DNA from: Streptomyces cinnabarinus
Lineage (GTDB): Bacteria > Actinomycetota > Actinomycetes > Streptomycetales > Streptomycetaceae
NCBI RefSeq assembly: GCF_027270315.1
Contig: NZ_CP114413.1
Coordinates: forward strand, 124,001-188,000
Length of the DNA stretch: 64,000 nt
Direction of reading: 5' to 3'
Shown: in pieces, positions 55,456 through 62,894 of the stretch
How the letters are laid out: each line of letters begins with the position of its first letter
Position numbering within the stretch: position 1 is the first letter of the stretch
The notes under the pieces: generated by a model
Told to the model about the DNA's origin: nothing
The model's database searches: none
Seen by the model: the letters and a program-made list of their open reading frames with translations, nothing else
Made by a program: the position numbers and the translations under genes

Positions 55456-57571
55456 GCGGGACCTCGGCGCTCTCCACGCTGACCCGGGGCAGTCGGCGGT
55501 CGAGCCAGCGGGGCAGCCACCACGTGGCGTCGGCCATCAGCGCCATGACCGCGGGGACGAGCACCATCCGGACGATCGTCGCGTCGAGCACGATCGCTGT
55601 CGCCAGCCCCAGGCCCATCATCTTGACGAGCGGTGAGGGGTTGGCGACGAAGCTGAGGAACACCACCGTCATGATCAGCGCGGCGGAGGTGATCACCCGG
55701 CCCGTGGCCGCGATACCGCGTGCCACCGACTCCCTGTTGTCGCCCGTGAGCTCGTACTCCTCCCGAACCCGCGAGAGCAGGAACACCTCGTAGTCCATCG
55801 ACAGTCCGAACAGGACCGCGAAGAAGATCGTCGGCAGGGGCGAGACGATCGGGATGGTCTCGTCGAGGTTGAACAGGGGCCCGAGCCAGCCCCATTGGAA
55901 GACGGCGACCACGACGCCGTAGGCGCCGCCGATGGACAGCAGGTTCATCACGACGGCCTTCACCGGGATCGCGATGGAGCGGAACACCAGCATCAGCAGC
56001 AGGAACGACGCCAACAGGATCGCGCCGACGAACACCGGCAGGGTGTCGGTGAGTTGCCGGGTGAGGTCGTCGGTCATGGCGGTCATGCCGGACACGGCGA
56101 CGTTGTCCGGGACCAGGTCACGGATGCGCTCGAGCGTCGCGGATGTCTCGGCGTCCGCGGGTGCCGTGGTGGGCAGCGTGGGCAGCACCACGGTGTCCCC
56201 GGCCGCGGACGTCTGGGGCTCACCGACGGTGGCGATACCGGGGTCCGCGGCGATGCGCCGGGACAGCGCGGGGATGTCCCCCGCGTCCGCGCCCGGGCTG
56301 CGCAGGTCGGCGATGACCAGGAGCGGGGCGTTGACGCCGGGGCCGAACCCCTCCGCCAGCAGGTCGTAGGCGCGGCGATGGGTGGTGGTGGTCGCGTCGT
56401 CGCCCGCGTCGGGGAAGCCCGTCTCCATCCGCAGCGCGGGGGCCGCCAGCGCGAGCAGCGCCGCCGAGGCGACGATCAGATACGGCCACGGCCGCCCGGA
56501 CACCCGGTGGGCAAAACGCCACCACGCGCTGTCCTCGGACCTGGCCGGGCGCTTACGGCCCAGGCGGCGCCGCTTGTGGATGCGGTCCCCCAACAACGAC
56601 AGCAGGGCCGGCAGGAGGGTGAGGGCGGTCGCGACGGCGAAGAGCACGACCAGCGAGGCACTCAGGCCGGTCGAGGTCAGGAAGCCCAGACCGGTCAGCG
56701 CGAGGGCGGCCATCGCCACGACGACGGTGCCGCCGGCGAAGAGCACGGCCGCGCCCGCGGATGCCATGGCGTTGGACAGGGCGGTGGGGTTGTCCTGGCC
56801 GGCGGCGTGGTTCTCGCGGTAGCGGGCCATGATGTACAGGGCGTAGTCGATGCCGACGCCCAGGCCGATCATGGCGCCGATGGTCGGGGCAGCGGTGGAG
56901 ACGTCCATGGCGTTGGCCAGCAGGGCGACGCTGCCCAGGCCCGCGGCGACGGCGACCAGGGCGAGCGCTATGGGCACCAGCGCGGCCACGATCGTGCCGA
57001 ACGCGACCACCAGGATGATCAGTGCGGTCAGCAGCCCGGCCGCCTCCGCCCCCGAGGTCGGTGTCTCGGCGTTGATGAACACCGCGTCACCGCCCAGCTC
57101 GGCGACGACTCCGTCCTCCCGCAGGGGCTCGACCGCACGGGTCAGCGCGTCGACCTGGCCGGGGTCGACCTTCATCACGGGCGCATCGAAGGTGATCTGT
57201 GCGAAGCCGATGCGCCCGTCGGGCGAGATCGTGCCGGCCGGGAAGGGATCGGTCACCATGGTGACGTGCTCGACCTCGGCCATCCGTGCGACGGCCGCTT
57301 CGATGGCGGTCCGGTGGCGTTCGAGCCGTTGCCCTTCCGGTGCTGCGAAGACGGCCATGGCACTGCCGCGGGACGCCTCCGGGAAGCGCTCTTCGAGCAG
57401 GTCCATCGCCTGCTCGCTCTGGCTGCCCGGAGCGACCAGGTCATCGACGAAGGAACCGCCGGCCGTTGCGGCGACGGGCAGCACCAGAAGCAGGGCGACC
57501 CCCCAGGCGGCGAGAGTGACCCACGGTCGGCGGACGCTCGCCCTGCCGAGGCGTCGGGTGAATCGGTTCAT
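55382..57571 (-). CDS. MMPL/RND family membrane exporter (second copy in window)
   Basis: 729 residues from ATG 57571 (AGGAG ten bases upstream). Same two-half plan as the exporter at 18046: helix WVTLAAWGVALLLVLPVAAT, outside domain to about 175, IGAMIGLGVGIDYALYIMAR, second outside domain, then LPTIFFAVLFGLSMDYEVFL and VLDATIVRMVLVPAVMALMA. The GIDYAL and SMDYEV Asp-Tyr pairs needed for proton coupling are present. The tail is Ser/Pro-rich. It is divergent from a NarL-type kinase/regulator pair, mirroring the first MMPL module. The start codon region is inside a nested inverted repeat. Confidence 0.88.
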   Translation of the reverse strand: MNRFTRRLGRASVRRPWVTLAAWGVALLLVLPVAATAGGSFVDDLVAPGSQSEQAMDLLEERFPEASRGSAMAVFAAPEGQRLERHRTAIEAAVARMAEVEHVTMVTDPFPAGTISPDGRIGFAQITFDAPVMKVDPGQVDALTRAVEPLREDGVVAELGGDAVFINAETPTSGAEAAGLLTALIILVVAFGTIVAALVPIALALVAVAAGLGSVALLANAMDVSTAAPTIGAMIGLGVGIDYALYIMARYRENHAAGQDNPTALSNAMASAGAAVLFAGGTVVVAMAALALTGLGFLTSTGLSASLVVLFAVATALTLLPALLSLLGDRIHKRRRLGRKRPARSEDSAWWRFAHRVSGRPWPYLIVASAALLALAAPALRMETGFPDAGDDATTTTHRRAYDLLAEGFGPGVNAPLLVIADLRSPGADAGDIPALSRRIAADPGIATVGEPQTSAAGDTVVLPTLPTTAPADAETSATLERIRDLVPDNVAVSGMTAMTDDLTRQLTDTLPVFVGAILLASFLLLMLVFRSIAIPVKAVVMNLLSIGGAYGVVVAVFQWGWLGPLFNLDETIPIVSPLPTIFFAVLFGLSMDYEVFLLSRVREEYELTGDNRESVARGIAATGRVITSAALIMTVVFLSFVANPSPLVKMMGLGLATAIVLDATIVRMVLVPAVMALMADATWWLPRWLDRRLPRVSVESAEVPPSPESDSAGSASTASAHRPTRTHR

Positions 57572-57647
57572 GGATCCGCTGGCTCCTGTCCAAGTGCTGC
57601 CGCCGACGTCCGTGCGCGTCGGCGGCGAGAGTCGTGAGCGGATCCAT
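57570..57647 (-). promoter_or_regulatory. Nested inverted repeats over the MMPL leader and start codon
   Basis: Outer arms ATGGATCCGCT (57570-57580) and AGCGGATCCAT (57637-57647) are exact 11-bp inverses; the first includes the AU of the MMPL start codon. Inner arms GCCGCCGACG (57599-57608) and CGTCGGCGGC (57617-57626) are exact 10-bp inverses with an 8-base loop. As RNA this could hide the start codon. As DNA it could be a paired operator. Confidence 0.65.
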
Positions 57648-57860
57648 CGTGGTCGGCACGGCCGTCGCTGTCCCCGGCCGCCGGAGGGGTTCGCCACCCC
57701 CGCCCCGGGCGGGGAAAACAGCGCGGCGCCTCCCCCTGGAGGCGGATAGCCGGATCCGCCTGCCGACGGGTTACGACGTCTCGGGCCTGCAAATACGATG
57801 GCGGCTCAGGCGCGTCGACCATCACGGTCCGAGCACCGGGAATCCTGTAATGGAGCGACG

Positions 57861-59078
57861 ATGAACCGCACGGCACAGCCTGCCGGGACGCCGGTACGCA
57901 GCGTGTCGTCCAAGTTCCATGGCCCCTTTGTCCGTTGGCCGCGGACCGCGGACGCCACCCTCGCCCTCGCCCTGTTTCTCGCGGCGACATTCCTGGAGGA
58001 AGGTCCCGGAGACGCGATGGCCGTCCGCCCCATCGCCGACATCCCCCTGCCGGTCTTCCTGCCCTACATCGCGGCGGGCGCCGCGCTGTACTGGCGTCGG
58101 AGCCGGCCGATCGAGGTCATGTGCGTGGCGCTCGCGTCCTGGGCACCGCTCATGGGCAGCAGCTACTCCACCCTCGGCGGGATCGTGATCGTCGCGCTGT
58201 ACAGCGTCGGACGGCATGCCGACGACCGGCGATGGGGGCCCCTCGGCGTCGTCGCGGCCGCCGCCACGGCCACGATCGACTGCCTGCTCCTCTCCGTCCC
58301 CTGGGGACAGATCAGCTTCGGCTGGCTGGTCATGTCCGGGGCCTGGTACATCGGCCGACGGCTGCGGCTGCGCGCCGAGCGCGCTGTCCAGCGCCGTCAG
58401 GAAAAGGCCGCCGAGGCACGGCGGATCGTCGCCGAGGAGCGCACCCACATCGCCCGGGAACTGCACGACGTGGTCGCCCACCGGGTGAGCATGATGACCG
58501 TGCAGGCCGGTGCCGCCCGGATGGTGGCGGCCGAGGACCCCCAGGGCGCCCTGGAGGCGATGACCGCTGTCGAGGAAGCGGGACGCCAGGCCCTGGACGA
58601 ACTGCGCCACCTGCTGGGGGTGCTGCGGCCCAAGACCGAGCGCGACGGGCTCGGTCCCCAGCCCGGTCTGGCCGATCTCCCCCGGCTCGTCGCACAGGTC
58701 CGGGAGGCCGGGCTCGACGTCTCCCTCACCGACGACATCCACGCACCCCTCCCGGCCCGTGTGGAGCTCTCGGTGTACCGCATCGTCCAGGAGGCACTGA
58801 CCAACGTGCTCAAGCACAGTGGCCCGCAGACGCGCACCGAAGTGCGCCTCGGGCACGAGAAGCACGGCCCCGGCATCACCGTCGAAGTCCTCGACGACGG
58901 CAAGGGCGCCGCCCTCCGGTCCGTGTCCGACGCCGCACCTGCGGGCACGGGCGGCCATGGGATCGTCGGCATGCGGGAGAGGGCCCTGCTGCTCGGCGGT
59001 ACTCTCGACGCGGAACCGCGCCCCGGCGGCGGTTTCCGGCTGACCGCCCATCTGCCCGTCCAAGGGGAGCCCACGTGA
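57861..59078 (+). CDS. NarL-type sensor histidine kinase
   Basis: 405 residues from ATG 57861, with GGAGCGACG directly before. Four to five membrane helices in residues 30-165 with short loops. HisKA_3 helix EERTHIARELHDVVAHRVSM with His202. LEAMTAVEEAGRQALDELRH is the dimerisation segment. HATPase: EALTNVLKHSGPQTRTEVRL, GTGGHGIVGMRERALLLGG. Similar in plan to the kinase at 20309. It overlaps its regulator by GTGA. Divergent MMPL exporter is the probable target, with 289 bp between starts. Confidence 0.9.
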   Translation: MNRTAQPAGTPVRSVSSKFHGPFVRWPRTADATLALALFLAATFLEEGPGDAMAVRPIADIPLPVFLPYIAAGAALYWRRSRPIEVMCVALASWAPLMGSSYSTLGGIVIVALYSVGRHADDRRWGPLGVVAAAATATIDCLLLSVPWGQISFGWLVMSGAWYIGRRLRLRAERAVQRRQEKAAEARRIVAEERTHIARELHDVVAHRVSMMTVQAGAARMVAAEDPQGALEAMTAVEEAGRQALDELRHLLGVLRPKTERDGLGPQPGLADLPRLVAQVREAGLDVSLTDDIHAPLPARVELSVYRIVQEALTNVLKHSGPQTRTEVRLGHEKHGPGITVEVLDDGKGAALRSVSDAAPAGTGGHGIVGMRERALLLGGTLDAEPRPGGGFRLTAHLPVQGEPT

Positions 59079-59752
59079 CGATCCGCGTCGTCGTCGCCGA
59101 CGACCAGGCGCTGGTCCGCCGTGGCTTCACCATGATTTTGCGGATCCACGACGACATCGAGGTCGTGGCCGAGGCCGGCACCGGGCGTGAGGCGGTCGAG
59201 ACGGCACGCCAACAGCGCCCCGACGTGGTCCTGATGGACATCCGCATGCCCGAGATGGACGGCCTCGAAGCGACCTCCCTGGTCCTGCGGGAAGCCGACT
59301 GGCCGGTACGCGTACTGATCCTCACCACGTTCGACCCGGACGAATACGTCTACGAGGCGCTCCACGCCGGAGCCAGCGGCTTCGTCCTGAAGGACATTCC
59401 GCCGGAGCAACTCGCCGTCGCCGTACGCACCGTGGCCGAGGGAGGAGCCCTGCTGGCGCCCTCGATCACGCGACGCCTCATCGACCAGTTCGCACAGCGC
59501 CGCGTCGTCAGCCCGGCCACCTCGGGCCGCGTGGGACGGCTCACCGAGCGCGAGCGCGAGGTCGTCATCGCCGTCGCCCGGGGCGCGAGCAACTCGGAGA
59601 TCGCCGAGCAGCTCTTCATCGGTGCCGCGACCGTCAAGTCGCATGTGTCGAGCATCCTGACCAAGCTCGGACTGCGCGACCGGATCCAGATCGTGATCTT
59701 CGCCTACGAGAGCGGACTCGTCGAGGCGGGCGACCACGACGTCGGCCACTGA
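59075..59752 (+). CDS. LuxR-family response regulator
   Basis: 225 residues from GTG 59075. Receiver: VVVADDQALVRRGFTMILRI, Asp55 in VVLMDIRMPEMDG, ILTTFDPDEYVYEALHAGAS with Thr and GFVLKDIPPEQL with the Lys. HTH: LTEREREVVIAVARGASNSE, IAEQLFIGAATVKSHVSSIL. Partner of the overlapping kinase. Comparison with the regulator at 21547 shows the same domain plan, in keeping with duplication of an exporter-sensor module. Confidence 0.92.
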   Translation: MTIRVVVADDQALVRRGFTMILRIHDDIEVVAEAGTGREAVETARQQRPDVVLMDIRMPEMDGLEATSLVLREADWPVRVLILTTFDPDEYVYEALHAGASGFVLKDIPPEQLAVAVRTVAEGGALLAPSITRRLIDQFAQRRVVSPATSGRVGRLTEREREVVIAVARGASNSEIAEQLFIGAATVKSHVSSILTKLGLRDRIQIVIFAYESGLVEAGDHDVGH

Positions 59753-59808
59753 CGGCTGGGCAGCGCAACGGCGGGACCCACTGGTGTCGTAGCAGCGGGT
59801 CGGACAGC

Positions 59809-60297
59809 ATGCGGCGCATGGACTGGATGCCTCTGCTCTCCACACTGGCCGGTGCCGCCATCGGCATCGCCGCCACCCTGATCGCCGATCGCAACAGATG
59901 GCGGCGCGAGGAAGCACGACACGCTCTGGAAGTGCGGCGCGCTGTGTACACCGAGTACGCCTCCGCCCTCAAGGACGCGGGCGAAGAGATACGGGCCGTC
60001 GCCCTGGGCGATCACATGACCGAGTCAGCGCGTGACGCGGCGGTACGCGAAGCCTTCCGCGGGACCGGACTGCACACGGCGAGCGAACAGCTCTGGCTCA
60101 TCGGCCCGAGCCTCGTCGTGACGGCTGGGAACGAGGCGTTCCACAGCCTGCGTCGGATGCGCGACGCCTACGCCCGCGGGGTGGCGGTCGGCTCCGCCGA
60201 GGACACGGCCTTGATCCAGCAGCGCCGCACTGCCATGGCTGAGATGCGCCGCCGCATGCGTGCCGATCTGGGCATCGGGCCCCTCGAACTCGACTGA
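59809..60297 (+). CDS. Hypothetical protein with N-terminal membrane helix
   Basis: 162 residues from ATG 59809; ATG 59821 is an alternative. Residues 7-27 (WMPLLSTLAGAAIGIAATLI) form one membrane helix, followed by RNRWRREEARHALEVRRAVY, a long helical, probably coiled-coil cytoplasmic region with alternating charges up to RRRMRADLGIGPLELD. Similar small proteins are widespread in Streptomyces and unassigned. 57 bp downstream of the response regulator in the same direction. Confidence 0.65.
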   Translation: MRRMDWMPLLSTLAGAAIGIAATLIADRNRWRREEARHALEVRRAVYTEYASALKDAGEEIRAVALGDHMTESARDAAVREAFRGTGLHTASEQLWLIGPSLVVTAGNEAFHSLRRMRDAYARGVAVGSAEDTALIQQRRTAMAEMRRRMRADLGIGPLELD

Positions 60298-60372
60298 CCA
60301 CCGGCCGGAGAGGATGCCACGCTCGGTCAGTACCGTGTCCGGTGATCAGTGGGTTGCGGAAGGGGGCGGGCC

Positions 60373-61581
60373 ATGCGCCAGGACGACGTGGTGACGGTTT
60401 CGTATGCCGTGGGGTGGGACGCCGGTGCCCGCCGGGCGTTCGGTTCGTTGACGCGGACGCAGGCGCAGGAGCGGGACGGAGAAGGCGAGCCCTACGTGGT
60501 GCTGCACCGGGTCCCCGGGCGCGCGGTCCCCGCCGAGGTGCACCTTGTCGCCTGGCGTGACCACTTCGTCGGGCAGTGGGTCTACGACGAGGCGGGCCGC
60601 CGCACCCACGAGATCGACCTCCGACTCCTGGACGACGACCGGCTGTTCCTGAGGCAGTACGTCGAACGCCGGTATGCAGCACCGGAGCAGCCCGACCTGG
60701 CGCCGGATGCCTGGCGGCTCAGGGTGGAACTCCTCCCCGGTGAGCGCGGCAGGAAGGTGCTGGAGGAACGCGGCCAGGACGGCGGATCGTTCCACACCCT
60801 GGCCGATGTTCCGGAAGAGCAACGGTGGTACGACCGGGGCGAGTTCGGAGTCCGGGCGACCGCCGACCCGGCCCCGCTGCCGGAAGGGGCGGAGGCGACT
60901 GCTGGGGGCGCCGAAGAGCCCGTGTCGCTGTGGCGCCCACCGCGGCCCATGCGCCTGGAGGAGTCGGTCGACGACCTGTTCCAGCCGGGCAATCCCTACC
61001 CCGTCGAGCCCTGGGAGAAGACGCGGACCGCCGCACCACGGCACATCGCCACGCTCCGCGTCCCGACCGGACGACTGGCCGTCTCGGACCCGCACGACCA
61101 CAAGCCCCGGGAACTCACCGAGCGCATCCCCCCGGGCGAGTACGCGCTGGAGACGGCCGTCGTCGTCGGCGAGGGCGAGTACGGCGGGGACCGCTTCCCC
61201 GTCACCGAGGAGCCGGCCGTACGGCTGCGGATCCGGGACGAGCCCGCTGCCGCCTGGGAGTTGGCGCTCAGCGAGGGCGAGGACCCCCGTCTGCTTCTCG
61301 ACGGCCACGCCTACGGCTTCAGCACCGACGGCGCGGCCGGCAGCTTCGCCGACGCCGCGGCCTGGGAGACGCTGTCCGCGAAGGTCGGGCGCTACTACAA
61401 GGAACAGGACACGGACGCATGCGAGTCCATCGGCGAGGGCCACCTGCGTGCCACCGACGAGGCGACCGGCGCCGACCTGGTGTCGTTCTACACGGGCGGC
61501 GACGGGACTTGGCCGGTGTGGCTCGGCCGCTCCGGCAGCGGCGAACTCGTCTCGGTCGTGGTGATCACGTCGTATCTCTAG
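60373..61581 (+). CDS. DUF4241 domain protein
   Basis: 402 residues from ATG 60373 with AGGGGGCGGG ahead. A first part (1-190) has strand-rich sequence with VHLVAWRDHFVGQWVYDEAG and RTHEIDLRLLDDDRLFLRQY, unique to a few actinobacteria. The second half matches DUF4241: RTAAPRHIATLRVPTGRLAV, SDPHDHKPRELTERIPPGEY, then YGFSTDGAAGSFADAAAWET and VSFYTGGDGTWPVWLGRSGS. DUF4241 proteins are intracellular and often found near toxin-immunity genes; no toxin is seen here. Function unknown. Confidence 0.75.
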   Translation: MRQDDVVTVSYAVGWDAGARRAFGSLTRTQAQERDGEGEPYVVLHRVPGRAVPAEVHLVAWRDHFVGQWVYDEAGRRTHEIDLRLLDDDRLFLRQYVERRYAAPEQPDLAPDAWRLRVELLPGERGRKVLEERGQDGGSFHTLADVPEEQRWYDRGEFGVRATADPAPLPEGAEATAGGAEEPVSLWRPPRPMRLEESVDDLFQPGNPYPVEPWEKTRTAAPRHIATLRVPTGRLAVSDPHDHKPRELTERIPPGEYALETAVVVGEGEYGGDRFPVTEEPAVRLRIRDEPAAAWELALSEGEDPRLLLDGHAYGFSTDGAAGSFADAAAWETLSAKVGRYYKEQDTDACESIGEGHLRATDEATGADLVSFYTGGDGTWPVWLGRSGSGELVSVVVITSYL

Positions 61582-61597
61582 CGGGCCGGGCGGCAGC

Positions 61598-62386
61598 TCA
61601 CGCGTCACCGTCGGACTTCTCGAAATAGGCGGCGCTCTCCGCGTCCGCGGGGTAGTACGACTCTACGGCGATCTCGTCCAGGGTGAGGTCCATGGGAGTA
61701 CCGAACGTGGTGATGGTCGAGAACAGGCTCAGCTCTCGTCCGCCGAGACGCAGGACCATCGGGATCACGACGTCGGACGCGACCGACCGCCCGGCCGCCT
61801 CGGCCTCCCCGGCAGTGGATGCCAGCAATTCCTCGTACAGCGCGGTGAGTTCGGCACTGGGAGCGACGGCGAGTTGACGCCTGATCCGGGTGCGGAACAT
61901 CACCCGCACGTCCTCCAGGTTGACGACCAGGGAGGCGAGGCCGCGCGGGTCGAGTCCCAGCCGTACGAGATTGGCCGGCGGCCGGAGCAGGTCGGGATCG
62001 ACGTCGGCGAAGAACGGTTCGACGGCGCGATTGGTCATCACGATGTTCCACCGGCGGTCGAAGGCCAGCGCCGGGTACGGCTCGTGCGCGCGAAGCACTC
62101 TCGCGACCGCGTCCCGGGCCGCCGACAGGGCGTCGTCGTCGAGTGGCCGCTCGGTGTAGCGGGGCGCGAAACCGGCCGCGAGCAACAGCCGGTTGCGTTC
62201 ACGCAGCGGCACATCGAGCTGCTCCGCGAGCCGGAGCACCATGTCGGCGCTCGGGTTGGTCTTGCCCGTCTCGACCAGGCTGACATGGCGGGCCGAGACA
62301 TCGGCCGCGATCGCGAGATCGAGCTGGCTCAGTCGTCGCCGATGCCGCCACTGCCGCAGGAGTTCCCCGACCGTGTGCATGGTCAT
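61598..62386 (-). CDS. XRE-family regulator with MmyB-like ligand domain
   Basis: 262 residues from ATG 62386. HTH: VGELLRQWRHRRRLSQLDLA, IAADVSARHVSLVETGKTNP. The MmyB-like domain follows: ARVLRAHEPYPALAFDRRWN, VMTNRAVEPFFADVDPDLLR, PPANLVRLGLDPRGLASLVV. It binds a hydrophobic ligand in related proteins. Divergent from an NTF2-like gene with a 17-bp palindrome at 62416-62432, which is very likely its operator. Confidence 0.88.
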   Translation of the reverse strand: MTMHTVGELLRQWRHRRRLSQLDLAIAADVSARHVSLVETGKTNPSADMVLRLAEQLDVPLRERNRLLLAAGFAPRYTERPLDDDALSAARDAVARVLRAHEPYPALAFDRRWNIVMTNRAVEPFFADVDPDLLRPPANLVRLGLDPRGLASLVVNLEDVRVMFRTRIRRQLAVAPSAELTALYEELLASTAGEAEAAGRSVASDVVIPMVLRLGGRELSLFSTITTFGTPMDLTLDEIAVESYYPADAESAAYFEKSDGDA

Positions 62387-62415
62387 CGAGCGTACTCATC
62401 GTGGCGCTGAACGCC

Positions 62416-62432
62416 ATGACATGCCATGTCAT
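62416..62432. promoter_or_regulatory. 17-bp palindromic operator
   Basis: ATGACATG-C-CATGTCAT: perfect 8-bp arms around one base, 30 bp from the XRE start and 36 bp from the NTF2 start. AT-rich for the region. Confidence 0.75.
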
Positions 62433-62467
62433 CGACAACCGCGACGGCCGGGGCGAACACTGCGGCC

Positions 62468-62857
62468 ATGACCACAGACAACAAGACCCTCGTTCAGCGG
62501 GCACTGGCGGAACTGCTCGAAACCGGCAGCGTCGATGTGCTCGCCCCGTTGCTGAGTGACGGCTTCGTCCACCACCGGCCGGACTCGACCTCCTCGACCA
62601 AGGCGGAATGGCTCGCCTCCGTACAGGCCGCGATGACCCCGCTCGCCGATATGCGGGTCGAGGTCCTCCATGTGCTGGCCGACGGTGATCACGTCATGAT
62701 GCACTCGCGCCGCCGCCTCCCCGACGGAGGGCCGGAGATCACGGTCGTCGATATCTTCCGCATGGACGAAGGACTGGTCGCCGAGTGCTGGGAGACCATC
62801 GAGCCGACGGCTCACGCGGCCGCCAACCTGGCGTGGTGGGAGCCCGCCGGGCGGTGA
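62468..62857 (+). CDS. NTF2/SnoaL-like protein
   Basis: 129 residues from ATG 62468; an in-frame ATG at 62426 lies inside the operator and is rejected. The SnoaL pattern is LVQRALAELLETGSVDVLAP, LLSDGFVHHRPDSTSSTKAE, VEVLHVLADGDHVMMHSRRR, VVDIFRMDEGLVAECWETIE. These small cone-shaped proteins act as isomerases or ligand binders. Paired with a divergent XRE-MmyB regulator under a shared palindrome, so probably induced by its substrate. Confidence 0.88.
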   Translation: MTTDNKTLVQRALAELLETGSVDVLAPLLSDGFVHHRPDSTSSTKAEWLASVQAAMTPLADMRVEVLHVLADGDHVMMHSRRRLPDGGPEITVVDIFRMDEGLVAECWETIEPTAHAAANLAWWEPAGR

Positions 62858-62894
62858 GCTCCGGCGGGCTCCCGACAAGCTGAGGCCGACCCGG

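Noticed and set aside
55895..57637. 580-codon plus-strand open frame over the second MMPL gene
   Set aside because: Composition is glycine/arginine/aspartate repeats typical of a shadow frame; MMPL motifs are on the other strand.
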